DNA of 40,873 nt, from positions 1 to 40,873 of the IMG/VR virus record IMGVR_UViG_3300020392_000030; one strand, written 5' to 3'. Shown here piece by piece: positions 26,912-36,651 of this stretch. Position 1 is the first letter of the stretch. Each line of letters opens with the position of its first letter. Position numbers and translations under genes: made by a program. The notes below the pieces were generated by a model. It did no database searches. It was given only the letters and a program-made list of their open reading frames with translations, and was not told the DNA's origin. The DNA is from a virus.

Positions 26912-28953
26912 TGTCTAACGGACCAACTCGTCCTGTATACACTGGGCAAGGCATCCCAATGAAGGGATTTGAGCAGCTTATTGAGGCTGCTTCAAACGCT
27001 GCTGCGGTCGATGCCCGCCGCGAACAACAACTACAGAATGCACGTCGATCTCAGGTAAACAAGGTCCAAAAAATTCTTGACGGGGTATACCAAAAGAGTG
27101 GGGCAGAACTGGCTCCTGGGCTAAGGCCCTTCTGGAACGAGTATGTAGCAAAGGTAGATCAGCAGATTGAAAGCATGACGCTGCAGGATGGCGTTCCAAT
27201 TACAAGCGTGGCTCAAGGCCAGGCTCTTTTGTTTCAAGCTGAGTCGTTTTATGATCATCTGTACGGCTACAATCACTTCGATGGCAAGTATGCTGCTGAA
27301 GACGAAATACAGCTCATTGAGGGTTTGATTTCTGACCCAACAAAGCGAACTAAATTCTTGGAAAAAGCCCCAGTAGATAAAAACTACCAGCTAGGAGATC
27401 CTGTAAAGGCAAACAGCCAACTGGCTGCGATGCAGGATTACGCTGACATTGGATTCCTTGGCGCTTCTAGACAGGAAATTGAGGATGGTAGTTACTATAA
27501 TGGGGGATATCAGAATTACGCTGAAATCGACTACACTGGACAGGTGCCACGACTAAAGCTTAGGCAACCCAATGGTGTTGCAGATAGTAAAAGTGCTTCT
27601 GGTTTCGCACAGGCTGGTTCATATTTAGATGGGCTGTCCATATACGGTGCCAATCACCAAGGCCTTTTTAATGTAGAGCGTTTTGCCGTAGACAGAGAAG
27701 CCAAGACTTTGTTTAACCTCGGTCAAGAATACTTGCAGCCGCTTGTTAAAGAAGATATGGTGGGCCTTGGATGGGACAGAGGAACCGCAGATCGCTTGGT
27801 TCCAGGCCTTGTAAACGACAGCACCTCCGACGGTCAGGAGGTTAGATACGCAATGTTGAGCATGGTCAGAAAAGACAATGCAAACATATTCTCTGATGCG
27901 GAAGCCAGAGCTTTTGTTTTCAACAATCCTTTGTTAGCGTTTGATACTGACACTCAAGGGAAAACAACAGCTACAGACGAGCAGATTGCAAGGTTAAGCG
28001 CGAGGTTTGATCGAATCAAGAGTAATGTAGATTACGTCAAAGAGCTCGTTAACGGAAGTAAATATGACAGGCTGATTAGAGAGGACGCTAGGGAGGAACG
28101 TCAAAGCGATCAATTTGCAGATATGCTGGCTGGCATGACCACCTTGAATCCTAACGACATCTTCTCAATTGAGTCGATACAGGAGATGATCAACAATGGT
28201 CAGCTTTTACAAGGGACAGATCCTTCAGGTTTTAACGCTGCAGATGCGTTCAATATTGGATACGCTAAACTTCTTGCAGAATCAAGCGCAGTTTTGGGCC
28301 AACAGATTCAGCCTGGTCAGTCTGTTAGTGATATTATCATATCGACTGCACCTTCATTTTCCTTGGCGGGTCAAGCGTTACAATCACAAGCTGGTGTAAC
28401 CCGTTCATTCCTTGAGCAATTTGAGGTTGATGGAAATCATTTGCCACAAACTATTGGTAGGTTCAACGTAAACTCTAGCGGAAGCACTCAGCTTCAGTTC
28501 TCACCGCAGACAAACGTAGAGGGTAATATTGATACTGTATTCTTTACAGAAGACGACCAAGGCAATCTCAAGATAGGTGTTGCTCTTAATAAGAGTGGGG
28601 TAACTGGATTTGGGGTAGGTAGTCTTGGACTACCAATAACACCATTAGAGGGTCAAATCAGATTTGATCTTGACACTCCGTTGTTTGATGTGGCCACTTC
28701 TAGTGATGGCAGTCAATCACTTAGAGATCTTGGTAGAGTACAAGAGGGAAGCGCCTTGGCGGGGAGAACATACAAGACAGATACACCTGAGCTTGTATTC
28801 TATTTTGACCTTGTGGATGACAAGAGTAGATTAAATATTTTGGGCAGTAAACTTGATGGATTGTACGGTAAGAGCGGCATGAGCTATCCTGACGCTGTCA
28901 ACCCAGAATTTGGATATACCTTAAACGCTATGTTTGACAAGATCAACAGATAA
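26911..28953 (+). CDS. Internal virion protein, T7 gp15-like position
   Basis: A 680-residue protein between the gp14-like and gp16-like genes, similar in size to T7 gp15 (747), which forms part of the ejected DNA-translocation channel. The first 150 residues are helical (FEQLIEAASNAAAVDARREQ, RSQVNKVQKILDGVYQKSG) with an acidic/aromatic stretch (QAESFYDHLYGYNHF). The last third is strand-rich (LKIGVALNKSGVTGFGVG, TPELVFYFDLVDDKSR). No enzymatic motif or membrane segment was recognised. The assignment rests on position and size. It overlaps the gene before it by one base and is followed 2 bases later by the next. Confidence 0.65.
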   Translation: MSNGPTRPVYTGQGIPMKGFEQLIEAASNAAAVDARREQQLQNARRSQVNKVQKILDGVYQKSGAELAPGLRPFWNEYVAKVDQQIESMTLQDGVPITSVAQGQALLFQAESFYDHLYGYNHFDGKYAAEDEIQLIEGLISDPTKRTKFLEKAPVDKNYQLGDPVKANSQLAAMQDYADIGFLGASRQEIEDGSYYNGGYQNYAEIDYTGQVPRLKLRQPNGVADSKSASGFAQAGSYLDGLSIYGANHQGLFNVERFAVDREAKTLFNLGQEYLQPLVKEDMVGLGWDRGTADRLVPGLVNDSTSDGQEVRYAMLSMVRKDNANIFSDAEARAFVFNNPLLAFDTDTQGKTTATDEQIARLSARFDRIKSNVDYVKELVNGSKYDRLIREDAREERQSDQFADMLAGMTTLNPNDIFSIESIQEMINNGQLLQGTDPSGFNAADAFNIGYAKLLAESSAVLGQQIQPGQSVSDIIISTAPSFSLAGQALQSQAGVTRSFLEQFEVDGNHLPQTIGRFNVNSSGSTQLQFSPQTNVEGNIDTVFFTEDDQGNLKIGVALNKSGVTGFGVGSLGLPITPLEGQIRFDLDTPLFDVATSSDGSQSLRDLGRVQEGSALAGRTYKTDTPELVFYFDLVDDKSRLNILGSKLDGLYGKSGMSYPDAVNPEFGYTLNAMFDKINR

Positions 28954-28955
28954 TT

Positions 28956-31900
28956 ATGGAAGAAGAAGAAATCCTACAATTTATAGATGATCAGCGCTCA
29001 CAGGGTAGAAATGACCAGTTTATTGGGCGTAGCCTTCAGATGAAGGGGGTGTCTGGGTATGCTGAATACTTAAAAAAAAAAGACGATACTTCGACCTCAG
29101 CCTCCACTTCGGGAGAGGAAGGTACGGACTCAGCGCAAGCTACAGCTCCTCAACCAGCACAAGAAGCTGGTTCTTCGGATTTACCTGTAGTTCCGCAAAG
29201 AGACCCTAGTTTTAACCCCCTGACAGGGGAGGTAAAGCCTTGGGCGGATACCCCTGCCAACAGGGCAAGGCTTGAAATCGACCCCGTGCATTACGATGCA
29301 TTTCAGAAGGCTGGGTTTACAAGGGCTGCGCAAGGCATCGCACCAGAGTTTGTAACTCCAGAGATAGAGGGGATATTCTCTGACTTTGCAAGTCAAGGAA
29401 ATTGGTGGTGGAACGCTGTGGATGGGAACGTACAGAAGCTGTCTGAGCAACTCGCAAACAACGATCAGTACTTGAGCAGCAATGGCTTAGAGTACAAGAA
29501 GACCAATGTTGTTGATCCTACTGCTGGCGCCAGTATACCTATTATCGGGGACTCCTATGTGGTTAACCTGCCTGAAGAACAGGTATATCAGAATAAAGTG
29601 GAGGCCATAAACAAGCACCTCACTAAGCAGATACAGGATAACGTAGTCACATCTATGCTTGATGCAATGCCCAAGGATGTGAAGGGAAGTGATGTAGCTC
29701 TTAAGTATACGGAGCAGTACATGCTTGAGAACTATGGGTCTATGCTAGACCTTACAGGAGAGGGGCAGGTAGGTAACACCCCGTTTTTAAAGTTTGAGGG
29801 TTTTGGCGGTGGGTTTCGTGCGGCACCAAACTTTTCAGGATATCTCGTAGACAGATTTGATGCTGCGAGTATTGATCTTGTCAATGCTATCTACAACCTG
29901 TTTGGCGGTGAGGCAAAAGACATAACCGCCATGAGAAAAAAGGCTGAAGAAGTTCGGTCTAATACCTTGCAGTTTACAGAAAGCATGAGCGGAAGCTTTA
30001 CTGATGGTCAGTTCGCTAATGGATTAATGCAGCTCAGTGGCTTTATCTCTGAATCTACTCCAACTATGGCTGTTCTCATTCCGTCTGCTGCTGTAACTAC
30101 GGTAGCTACGGGTGGTGCTGCTGCCCCTTGGTGGGTAACTACAGGTCTGATCGGTCTAGAGGGCGCTACATTGAGCACAGCGGTAGAATCCGCAAGGACT
30201 CAAAACCACCCTATGTTCAAGCGGTACACGAAGGACGGGAACACTATAGGCTACGAAGAGATGATGATGGCTACTGGTGGTGACCCAGAGCTTATGGGCC
30301 AATACACCGAAAGCTTTGACAACACAGCACGTTGGGGTCATTTAAGCACAGTATTCGGGACTGACTTTGTCTCTGCTGGCGCATCCTCATTGTTTTTCTT
30401 GCGAGCGCTCAAAGGCGCTGGAGGATCTGCTAATGTTGGCAACAACATGAATTCTTGGTGGAACGCACACCTAAGCAACCTTGGCTACTCTATCCCCGTA
30501 AACAGCGTTACAGCTTCTACTGCTGCGATGGCTCAGTATGTAAGTATACTTGAACAGTCTGGTCAGGAGTATGACGCGCAAGATGTGTTTGAGTTAGGGC
30601 TCGACGTGGCGTTGGGGGTTACGCCAATCACAGTGGGCGTGACTGGAGCTGGCTCTAGTGTCAGTTACGTACAAACTAAAGCTCAGATCGCTAATGCCTT
30701 GGCAAGAGATGCTGTGGGTAGAAATGGTGGCAACATTAAGATCAACCAACAGCGCACTCGGTTCCTCGAAATGCTCCGAAACAGCACCGATAGGAACGAA
30801 CAGATATACGCAGAGCGTCAGCTTGTAGCACTTGAAGAACAAAAGCTCAGTAGCATAGCTGCTGACGAACAGTTCTACTTGCGCATGAACCCAGAAGATT
30901 ACGAGACCGTTCTTAATCTTCACAGAGATTACAACAGCAAGTTTCGTCAATTAAACGCGCTTGAAGATCCTAATGGCGATGCGGCTAAAGCCATTCGTCA
31001 GGATCTAGACGACATAAAAGAGAGAAGACAGAATATAGAAAGCCTTTACGAGGTAGATACAGCGGTAAAAGACCCCACTATGCCTAGCCCAGACCTGTAC
31101 GAACCCACTGTCACGGGACCAGGTGGTGACCCACTTCCCCTTGGGTTTGAGCCAGGCCTTTCTAAGTGGTGGTACGTAGAGTTCTTAGACAAGTACGCCG
31201 ATGTGAATATGTTACAGCGCTCTATCACGGAGTCCCTGGACATAGAAAATCAAGGCGCTAGGGTTGCCCTCAATCAGGACTTTGAGGTACTGCAGAAGCT
31301 TGCTGTATCAAAAGCTGCGCATCAGGTTGAGGAGATGATTAATCTCAGAAGCCAAGATGGCGGCTTGATCGACCAGCTTAGACAGCTTCAGAAAAGTACA
31401 GACGCTTCTCTCTATGACGCACTTCCCGAAGTTCACGATAAGAATATCATTGGCCTATATGACAGGTGGTCCATCGCCAAGTTTGCTCCAGAGAGAAACC
31501 AACAGGTCCTCAACGAGAACGTACAAGAGCTCAATGCCCTGAAGTCAGAGGTAAATGGGGATATGACCAAGTTGCCTGCTGGCAAACGACAGAGAGCGAA
31601 ATTCCTGGAGGAGAAGATTGCAGCAAGGAAGGGTAGTGGTATGGCTGACTCTGATGCAGAGTCGTTCTTGGCGTCACTTCCAGACGATCTGAAGCAAGCA
31701 TTTGAGAGCGTAAGAGAAGAGCACAGGGCGATTCAGCAAAACACCAGAGACGCAGCGCTTGAGTACGGCTTCATCGATCAGACTATGTACGATAAGATGC
31801 AGGCCACTGCCGAGAACTATGTTACCCTTACAGGTGACGGCATGAAGTCTAGCGATGGCAACATCGCCCTTATTGACAACTCAGTTGTAGATCAAATCTT

Positions 31901-34154
31901 CCCATCTAGGTCGAGTCAAGGGGGTGTCCCAGACCAGCTTCGCAAAGCGTCTGGACGTAGTGATGAGACGGGTAGCATCTTAGCCAAAACCATAGATCAA
32001 AACACACAGATACACGTCGCAGGTCAAAAGAACGTAGCCCTCCAAGGCCTCTACGAACTTCTCCGTTCTAATCCCAGCCCTGAGCACTACACTGTTTCTG
32101 ATGACGGAAACTCTTTGGCTAGCAATACCGTAATGGTTTATCTCAACGGCCAAAAGAAGTACATCACATTTGCAAACGAATCATACGCCAAGCCATTCAA
32201 AACGACAGGACCAAGTGACAATCAGTTCTATGTAAAGGTTGTACAGCCTGCTCAACGTCTGTTTAGCTTGGTTCCAAAGATGTACACTCAATACTCTACT
32301 ACATTTTTCGCTGGCAACGCGCCCCGTGATTATCAAGCATCGATTAATAATGCGCTAAGTGCTGCTGAAAAAGAGTTTGGATACGCGCTGTACAACGCTG
32401 ATGGCAATCCGTTAAATATTAAACAGCTTGTTTCGGACTCTCATCTTGTCGGACGTGGTGAATACGCAAGGGCGTTTAAGGCTATCGCCGCAGACGAGTT
32501 TGGAACAGGCCCAGATTTACGAGGTCAAGAAAACGTATTGTACCAAGAGTTCAAGGCTCACGGAGGCAAGACTGGTTGGGCATATAGAACTCCTTTAGAG
32601 GACTTGTCAAAAGAGCTCGCCGCAGAAGTTGACGTTGCGGTAAAAGGTCAAAAGGCAACTAAGTGGCTTTATGACAATAGTTTAGGTCTTATAGAGTCCT
32701 TCAATAACACGTTTGAGAATGTGTTTAGATTTCAGGTTTACAAGGGGCTTCGCAATCAAGGTGTCAAGCCAGATTATGCTGCTGCTGTAGCGAAGGATGT
32801 GAGTATTGATTTTAACAGGTCTGGTAATACTACCCCGAAGATCAGTGCGATGAAGTTCTTCTTAAACGCAGGGCTTCAGGGTGCTGATATGACAGCGCAA
32901 ACTACCATTGCCCTCAGACCAAAGACAACCCCTGAAGGAGAGACGAGAAACCCTATTCAACGATTGACGAATGCGCAAAAGCTTTTGATTGGGAGCGTTG
33001 GATTTAGCTACATGTTGACTCAGTTTAATCAGGCTACGACCGAAGTAGATACGGACGGTGTCACTTTCTATGATAAGATACCAGACAACGTAAAGAAGAG
33101 AAACCACATCATTATGATTCCTGGAGGCCCTACGGGAGAGAGGGTACTTATACCTAAGTCGTATGGTTTTGGTGCCTTCAACGACTTGGGTGTCATGGTT
33201 GCTGAGGTTCAGAGCGGGGAGAGAGACGTTACCGACGCTAGCCTTTATTTTGCCTCGTCTGCAGTTGAGAATATGTCACCAGTATACTTTAGAAGTGTGG
33301 GCGCAGAAGAAGATCCAACTAAGTCTGTAGACCCTGTTCAGCAACCTGGCTTGGTGATGGACGCCTTGACAAGTATTGACCCTATAGCCCCCGTCATTGA
33401 CGTAGCACAGAATGTGGACGGCTTTGGGAATCCCGTATACAAAGAGGCCCGTTCAGGGGAGTCGAGGGTATCTAAGGCAACGGACTCACCTTCACTCCTG
33501 AAGGACGTAGCCACCGTTCTGAATGAGTCATGGGTCAGTGGCGGTAGCGATCAGATTAGCGGTGACTTGGACTTTAATCCTGACGCACTCAACTATCTCT
33601 TTCAGAACTACTTAGGTAGCTCGTATGTCATGTTTGGCGATGCTGCTGAAACCATACTTGAAGCATCAGCAGGCGAAGCTACCGTGGACACCTGGCCCAT
33701 CCTAAAAAAGTTCTACCAACAAGACTTTGAGTACTCTTCTTACGGAAACTATTACGACGCGAAGTCTGTAGTGGGTTCTTACCTATCGGAATTTGGAAAC
33801 ATAGAAGACCTGTTGGAAAACAAGGGGAAGCCCCTTCCTGGTCGCGATGAAAAAATTGCAGACTATGCAGCAGTAGAAACTGAACCTGGCAGTGCAAGTA
33901 AGAGATATGGCCAAGCACTGGCGATGCACGAGCTTTTCTCAGATATCGACAGAGAAATTAGACAGTTTAAGGAAGCCAAGGATTTACTGCAGGAGCAGCA
34001 AGAGGAGCTTGGATACGATATGTTTAACCTTCAAGTTGCTGACAAGTGGGCAGACCTAGAAGAAAAGATCTACAGGATAGAGCGAGCAGAGATGCAGCTC
34101 ATGGAAAAGGCCTTAAAAGAGTATTATAAGTATTACCCTAAAGTTGAAGAATAA
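28956..34154 (+). CDS. Large internal virion protein with LPD38-like domain, T7 gp16-like
   Basis: A 1732-residue protein, longer than T7 gp16 (1318), probably ejected to help DNA cross the envelope. N-terminal helix region IDDQRSQGRNDQFIGRSLQM resembles gp16-type starts. Hydrophobic stretches occur at about 367-410 (TPTMAVLIPSAAVTTV, WWVTTGLIGLEGA), 545-570 and 1343-1357 (LLIGSVGFSYMLTQF). Residues about 1095-1330 look like a large polyvalent protein-associated domain (LPD38 type): TQYSTTFFAGNAPRDYQAS, ENVFRFQVYKGLRNQGVKPD, FFLNAGLQGADMTAQ. A transglycosylase domain like that of gp16 was not seen. It ends TAATG into the holin gene. Confidence 0.72.
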   Translation: MEEEEILQFIDDQRSQGRNDQFIGRSLQMKGVSGYAEYLKKKDDTSTSASTSGEEGTDSAQATAPQPAQEAGSSDLPVVPQRDPSFNPLTGEVKPWADTPANRARLEIDPVHYDAFQKAGFTRAAQGIAPEFVTPEIEGIFSDFASQGNWWWNAVDGNVQKLSEQLANNDQYLSSNGLEYKKTNVVDPTAGASIPIIGDSYVVNLPEEQVYQNKVEAINKHLTKQIQDNVVTSMLDAMPKDVKGSDVALKYTEQYMLENYGSMLDLTGEGQVGNTPFLKFEGFGGGFRAAPNFSGYLVDRFDAASIDLVNAIYNLFGGEAKDITAMRKKAEEVRSNTLQFTESMSGSFTDGQFANGLMQLSGFISESTPTMAVLIPSAAVTTVATGGAAAPWWVTTGLIGLEGATLSTAVESARTQNHPMFKRYTKDGNTIGYEEMMMATGGDPELMGQYTESFDNTARWGHLSTVFGTDFVSAGASSLFFLRALKGAGGSANVGNNMNSWWNAHLSNLGYSIPVNSVTASTAAMAQYVSILEQSGQEYDAQDVFELGLDVALGVTPITVGVTGAGSSVSYVQTKAQIANALARDAVGRNGGNIKINQQRTRFLEMLRNSTDRNEQIYAERQLVALEEQKLSSIAADEQFYLRMNPEDYETVLNLHRDYNSKFRQLNALEDPNGDAAKAIRQDLDDIKERRQNIESLYEVDTAVKDPTMPSPDLYEPTVTGPGGDPLPLGFEPGLSKWWYVEFLDKYADVNMLQRSITESLDIENQGARVALNQDFEVLQKLAVSKAAHQVEEMINLRSQDGGLIDQLRQLQKSTDASLYDALPEVHDKNIIGLYDRWSIAKFAPERNQQVLNENVQELNALKSEVNGDMTKLPAGKRQRAKFLEEKIAARKGSGMADSDAESFLASLPDDLKQAFESVREEHRAIQQNTRDAALEYGFIDQTMYDKMQATAENYVTLTGDGMKSSDGNIALIDNSVVDQIFPSRSSQGGVPDQLRKASGRSDETGSILAKTIDQNTQIHVAGQKNVALQGLYELLRSNPSPEHYTVSDDGNSLASNTVMVYLNGQKKYITFANESYAKPFKTTGPSDNQFYVKVVQPAQRLFSLVPKMYTQYSTTFFAGNAPRDYQASINNALSAAEKEFGYALYNADGNPLNIKQLVSDSHLVGRGEYARAFKAIAADEFGTGPDLRGQENVLYQEFKAHGGKTGWAYRTPLEDLSKELAAEVDVAVKGQKATKWLYDNSLGLIESFNNTFENVFRFQVYKGLRNQGVKPDYAAAVAKDVSIDFNRSGNTTPKISAMKFFLNAGLQGADMTAQTTIALRPKTTPEGETRNPIQRLTNAQKLLIGSVGFSYMLTQFNQATTEVDTDGVTFYDKIPDNVKKRNHIIMIPGGPTGERVLIPKSYGFGAFNDLGVMVAEVQSGERDVTDASLYFASSAVENMSPVYFRSVGAEEDPTKSVDPVQQPGLVMDALTSIDPIAPVIDVAQNVDGFGNPVYKEARSGESRVSKATDSPSLLKDVATVLNESWVSGGSDQISGDLDFNPDALNYLFQNYLGSSYVMFGDAAETILEASAGEATVDTWPILKKFYQQDFEYSSYGNYYDAKSVVGSYLSEFGNIEDLLENKGKPLPGRDEKIADYAAVETEPGSASKRYGQALAMHELFSDIDREIRQFKEAKDLLQEQQEELGYDMFNLQVADKWADLEEKIYRIERAEMQLMEKALKEYYKYYPKVEE

Positions 34155-34591
34155 TGAGTAAGAAAAAGATAAAGGACACTAAGCTCGGCGCTTGGTTGTC
34201 AGAGAAAGCACCCCAAGTATTGGGTGTTGTTGGAGACTTGCTCCCAGATAGCGGGGGTTTAGGTGTTGTAAAGAACCTTATCGACAAAGATCCCGAGGTT
34301 GATTCTAAAGAAGCGCAGGCTGTCATTGACGCTGAGATTCGCTTTCAAGAGAATGTGACTGAGCGATGGAAGGCTGATATGGGCAGCGATGTGAAGTTGG
34401 CAAAGCTCATTCGTCCCGTTACTTTAATCTGCTTGATGGCCATGTTTATGATTACCATGATGATTGATAGCATGGACAACATCGCATTTAATGTAAAGGA
34501 CTCCTATGTCTCTTTGCTTGAGCTGTTGATGCTAACTGCATTTGGTGCATACTTTGCTGGCAGAACAATAGAAAAAAAGGGGAAGAAATGA
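34154..34591 (+). CDS. Holin
   Basis: A 145-residue inner-membrane protein that would permeabilise the membrane at lysis. The N-terminal part is charged, with a helix ending QENVTERWKADMGSD, and is followed by two transmembrane segments at about 86-104 (IRPVTLICLMAMFMITMMI) and 118-136 (YVSLLELLMLTAFGAYFAG), then a basic tail (KKGKK). The ERWKADM...RP-[T]LI layout is the pattern of a known phage holin family of Bacteroidetes phages from memory. The start overlaps the internal protein as TAATG, and the end overlaps the next gene as ATGA (34588-34591), so it leads a lysis-type cassette. No neighbouring endolysin was found. Confidence 0.82.
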   Translation: MSKKKIKDTKLGAWLSEKAPQVLGVVGDLLPDSGGLGVVKNLIDKDPEVDSKEAQAVIDAEIRFQENVTERWKADMGSDVKLAKLIRPVTLICLMAMFMITMMIDSMDNIAFNVKDSYVSLLELLMLTAFGAYFAGRTIEKKGKK

Positions 34592-36651
34592 GGTTGTTGT
34601 TGTTTTTACTGTTTCCCCTGTGTGCCTTTGCTCAACCTAGTTGGGTAAACGTCACCATACTTAGCGATCTATACAGCGGAGAAACTACATGGGAGATATA
34701 CAATGGCCCACAAGCTGTGGCTCAGTCCTCTATCCCCTACCAAAGCAACAATCTATCTAACGAGATGGTGTATCTACCATCTGGCGATTACGAGTTTGTG
34801 ATCTATGACGCTTTCGGAGATGGCATTTGCTGTGAGTTTGGAGAGGGCTGGTTCGCCCTTAGCAACACATGCGGGGTTGACACGGCGGTGTTTGATTTCA
34901 ACAGTGATCAGTTAACAATTCCCTTTGTCCTTGAGCCCTGTGAGCCGCTGATACCTGGCTGCATGGATGAGTCAGCAAACAACTACAACCCTTGGGCTAG
35001 CGTAGACAACGGAAGCTGCAATGTAAGTGAGTGTCCAGATGGTGAGGCGTTTGTATCTATGGAGCTTACGCTAGACAACTGGCCCAACGAGACTGGTTTT
35101 ACACTTGTTGATTTAGCTGTGGGTCAGTTCTATGAACAGGTGCTGCCAGGACAGTTTAACTTTGGAGATCAGCTTGCTACATATACTTATGATTTCTGTG
35201 TAGCCCTTGGATTCGAGCTGATACTTACAGATACATACGGGGACGGACTGAACGGTTCTATGAGTGGGGGGTCTGATGGTGGTGTAGTTATTACAGCGTG
35301 TGGAGATGAGGTGGTCTGGGAGCTAGAGGATCTAGCCTATTCTGACAACGACGGTATGGTTCATTACTCTGGGGCTGTGTTTGTAGAACCATGCGAAGCC
35401 GACAGTGTAATAGTAGGCTGCATGGATGACGACTACGTGGACTACAACCCAGAAGCTACTGATCCAGCAGACTGCTTGACATTGCACACTTGGGGCTGCA
35501 TGGATTCTACATCATTTAACTATGATGTGAACGCTACAATCTCTGATCTCAATAGCCCATGTGTAACTACAATCACTCTTGAAGATGATGCGGGTGATGG
35601 CTGGGGTAATTCGCATGTGGGTGTAAAGCAGGGTGATTTGCAGTGGATATTTACGGTTGGACCAGGAGAGTTTTCTCAATCTTGGGATCTCATCCTGGAT
35701 TCTGACGAAGAGGTAGATGTATACTACTTTGAAATCGGCGGACCGCAACAGCCCCCACAGGAAACACAGTTTCAAACGCTTCATAACTCAATTATTATAA
35801 CCAACGAGGCTGGAGACACCTTGATGGTAGAGGGAGACAATCCATTTTTTGATAACGGGCAGGGTGCTCTACAGCCATTTAGCAATCCCGAGTGGAACAT
35901 CTATCACTTCGTGCCGTACTGTGGCAATAGCTGCCTCCCGTATGTTTATGGATGCCTTGATATAGAGGCGCAGAACTACAGCGAAGAAGCGAATGCTGAT
36001 GATGGTAGTTGTTACTACGCGGCGGGCTGCACGCAGCCTGGATACTTGGAGTATTACAATCAAGGCTATGAAGCAGACTTTGATGATGGGAGCTGTGAGA
36101 TAATGGCTGTATTTGGATGCATGGATGTTACAGCATTGAACTACGATCCCGAAGCCAATGTAGACATCGGCACTTGTATTGAAGCAGTGGTTGACTGTAT
36201 GGACCCTAACGCATTCAATTACAATGAGTTAGCAAACATATCAAATGAAGACGCCTGCTTGTATGATGCGGGTTGTATCACAGGTCCAGGCAATCCATAC
36301 TGGCTGAATGATGGCTGCTATGCTTGGATCATTGATGTTGATCCTTACTGCTGTGATGTAGCTTGGGATGAGGCGTGTGCCGAGCTCTACGCATATTGTG
36401 AGCAGGGGTGGCCTCAAAACATTGAAGAGCCCACGCGATACATCGATGCGTATCCAAACCCAACAAGCTCGTTGTTAAATATTAGTGCGCCTATCGGCTC
36501 TGTCACTACGGTATACAACAGCTTAGGGCAAATAGTCATCAATGAAACGAGAGAAACTATTTTAGATTTTACTGCTCTCCCCAAAGGCGTCTACAATGTA
36601 TTGATACGCTATGAACACATCGTTGTTAATAAATCGATCATAAGCCAATGA
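34588..36651 (+). CDS. Phage-encoded T9SS-targeted secreted repeat protein
   Basis: A 687-residue host-type secreted protein. Residues 1-16 (MRLLLFLLFPLCAFAQ) form a clear signal peptide. The mature part has three modules with a D-x-x-GDG core (YDAFGDGICC near 73, TDTYGDGLNG near 214, DDAGDGWGNS near 333) and about seven Cys-rich repeats like GCMDxxAxNYNPxAxxDxGSC, near 124, 277, 303, 455, 480, 510 and 536, plus a CC motif (DPYCCDVAWDEAC). From about 619 a T9SS type A sorting domain follows (AYPNPTSSLLNISAP, VYNSLGQIV, LPKGVYNVLIRY, NKSIISQ). It should be exported and anchored outside the host cell. It overlaps the holin as ATGA. Confidence 0.9.
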   Translation: MRLLLFLLFPLCAFAQPSWVNVTILSDLYSGETTWEIYNGPQAVAQSSIPYQSNNLSNEMVYLPSGDYEFVIYDAFGDGICCEFGEGWFALSNTCGVDTAVFDFNSDQLTIPFVLEPCEPLIPGCMDESANNYNPWASVDNGSCNVSECPDGEAFVSMELTLDNWPNETGFTLVDLAVGQFYEQVLPGQFNFGDQLATYTYDFCVALGFELILTDTYGDGLNGSMSGGSDGGVVITACGDEVVWELEDLAYSDNDGMVHYSGAVFVEPCEADSVIVGCMDDDYVDYNPEATDPADCLTLHTWGCMDSTSFNYDVNATISDLNSPCVTTITLEDDAGDGWGNSHVGVKQGDLQWIFTVGPGEFSQSWDLILDSDEEVDVYYFEIGGPQQPPQETQFQTLHNSIIITNEAGDTLMVEGDNPFFDNGQGALQPFSNPEWNIYHFVPYCGNSCLPYVYGCLDIEAQNYSEEANADDGSCYYAAGCTQPGYLEYYNQGYEADFDDGSCEIMAVFGCMDVTALNYDPEANVDIGTCIEAVVDCMDPNAFNYNELANISNEDACLYDAGCITGPGNPYWLNDGCYAWIIDVDPYCCDVAWDEACAELYAYCEQGWPQNIEEPTRYIDAYPNPTSSLLNISAPIGSVTTVYNSLGQIVINETRETILDFTALPKGVYNVLIRYEHIVVNKSIISQ

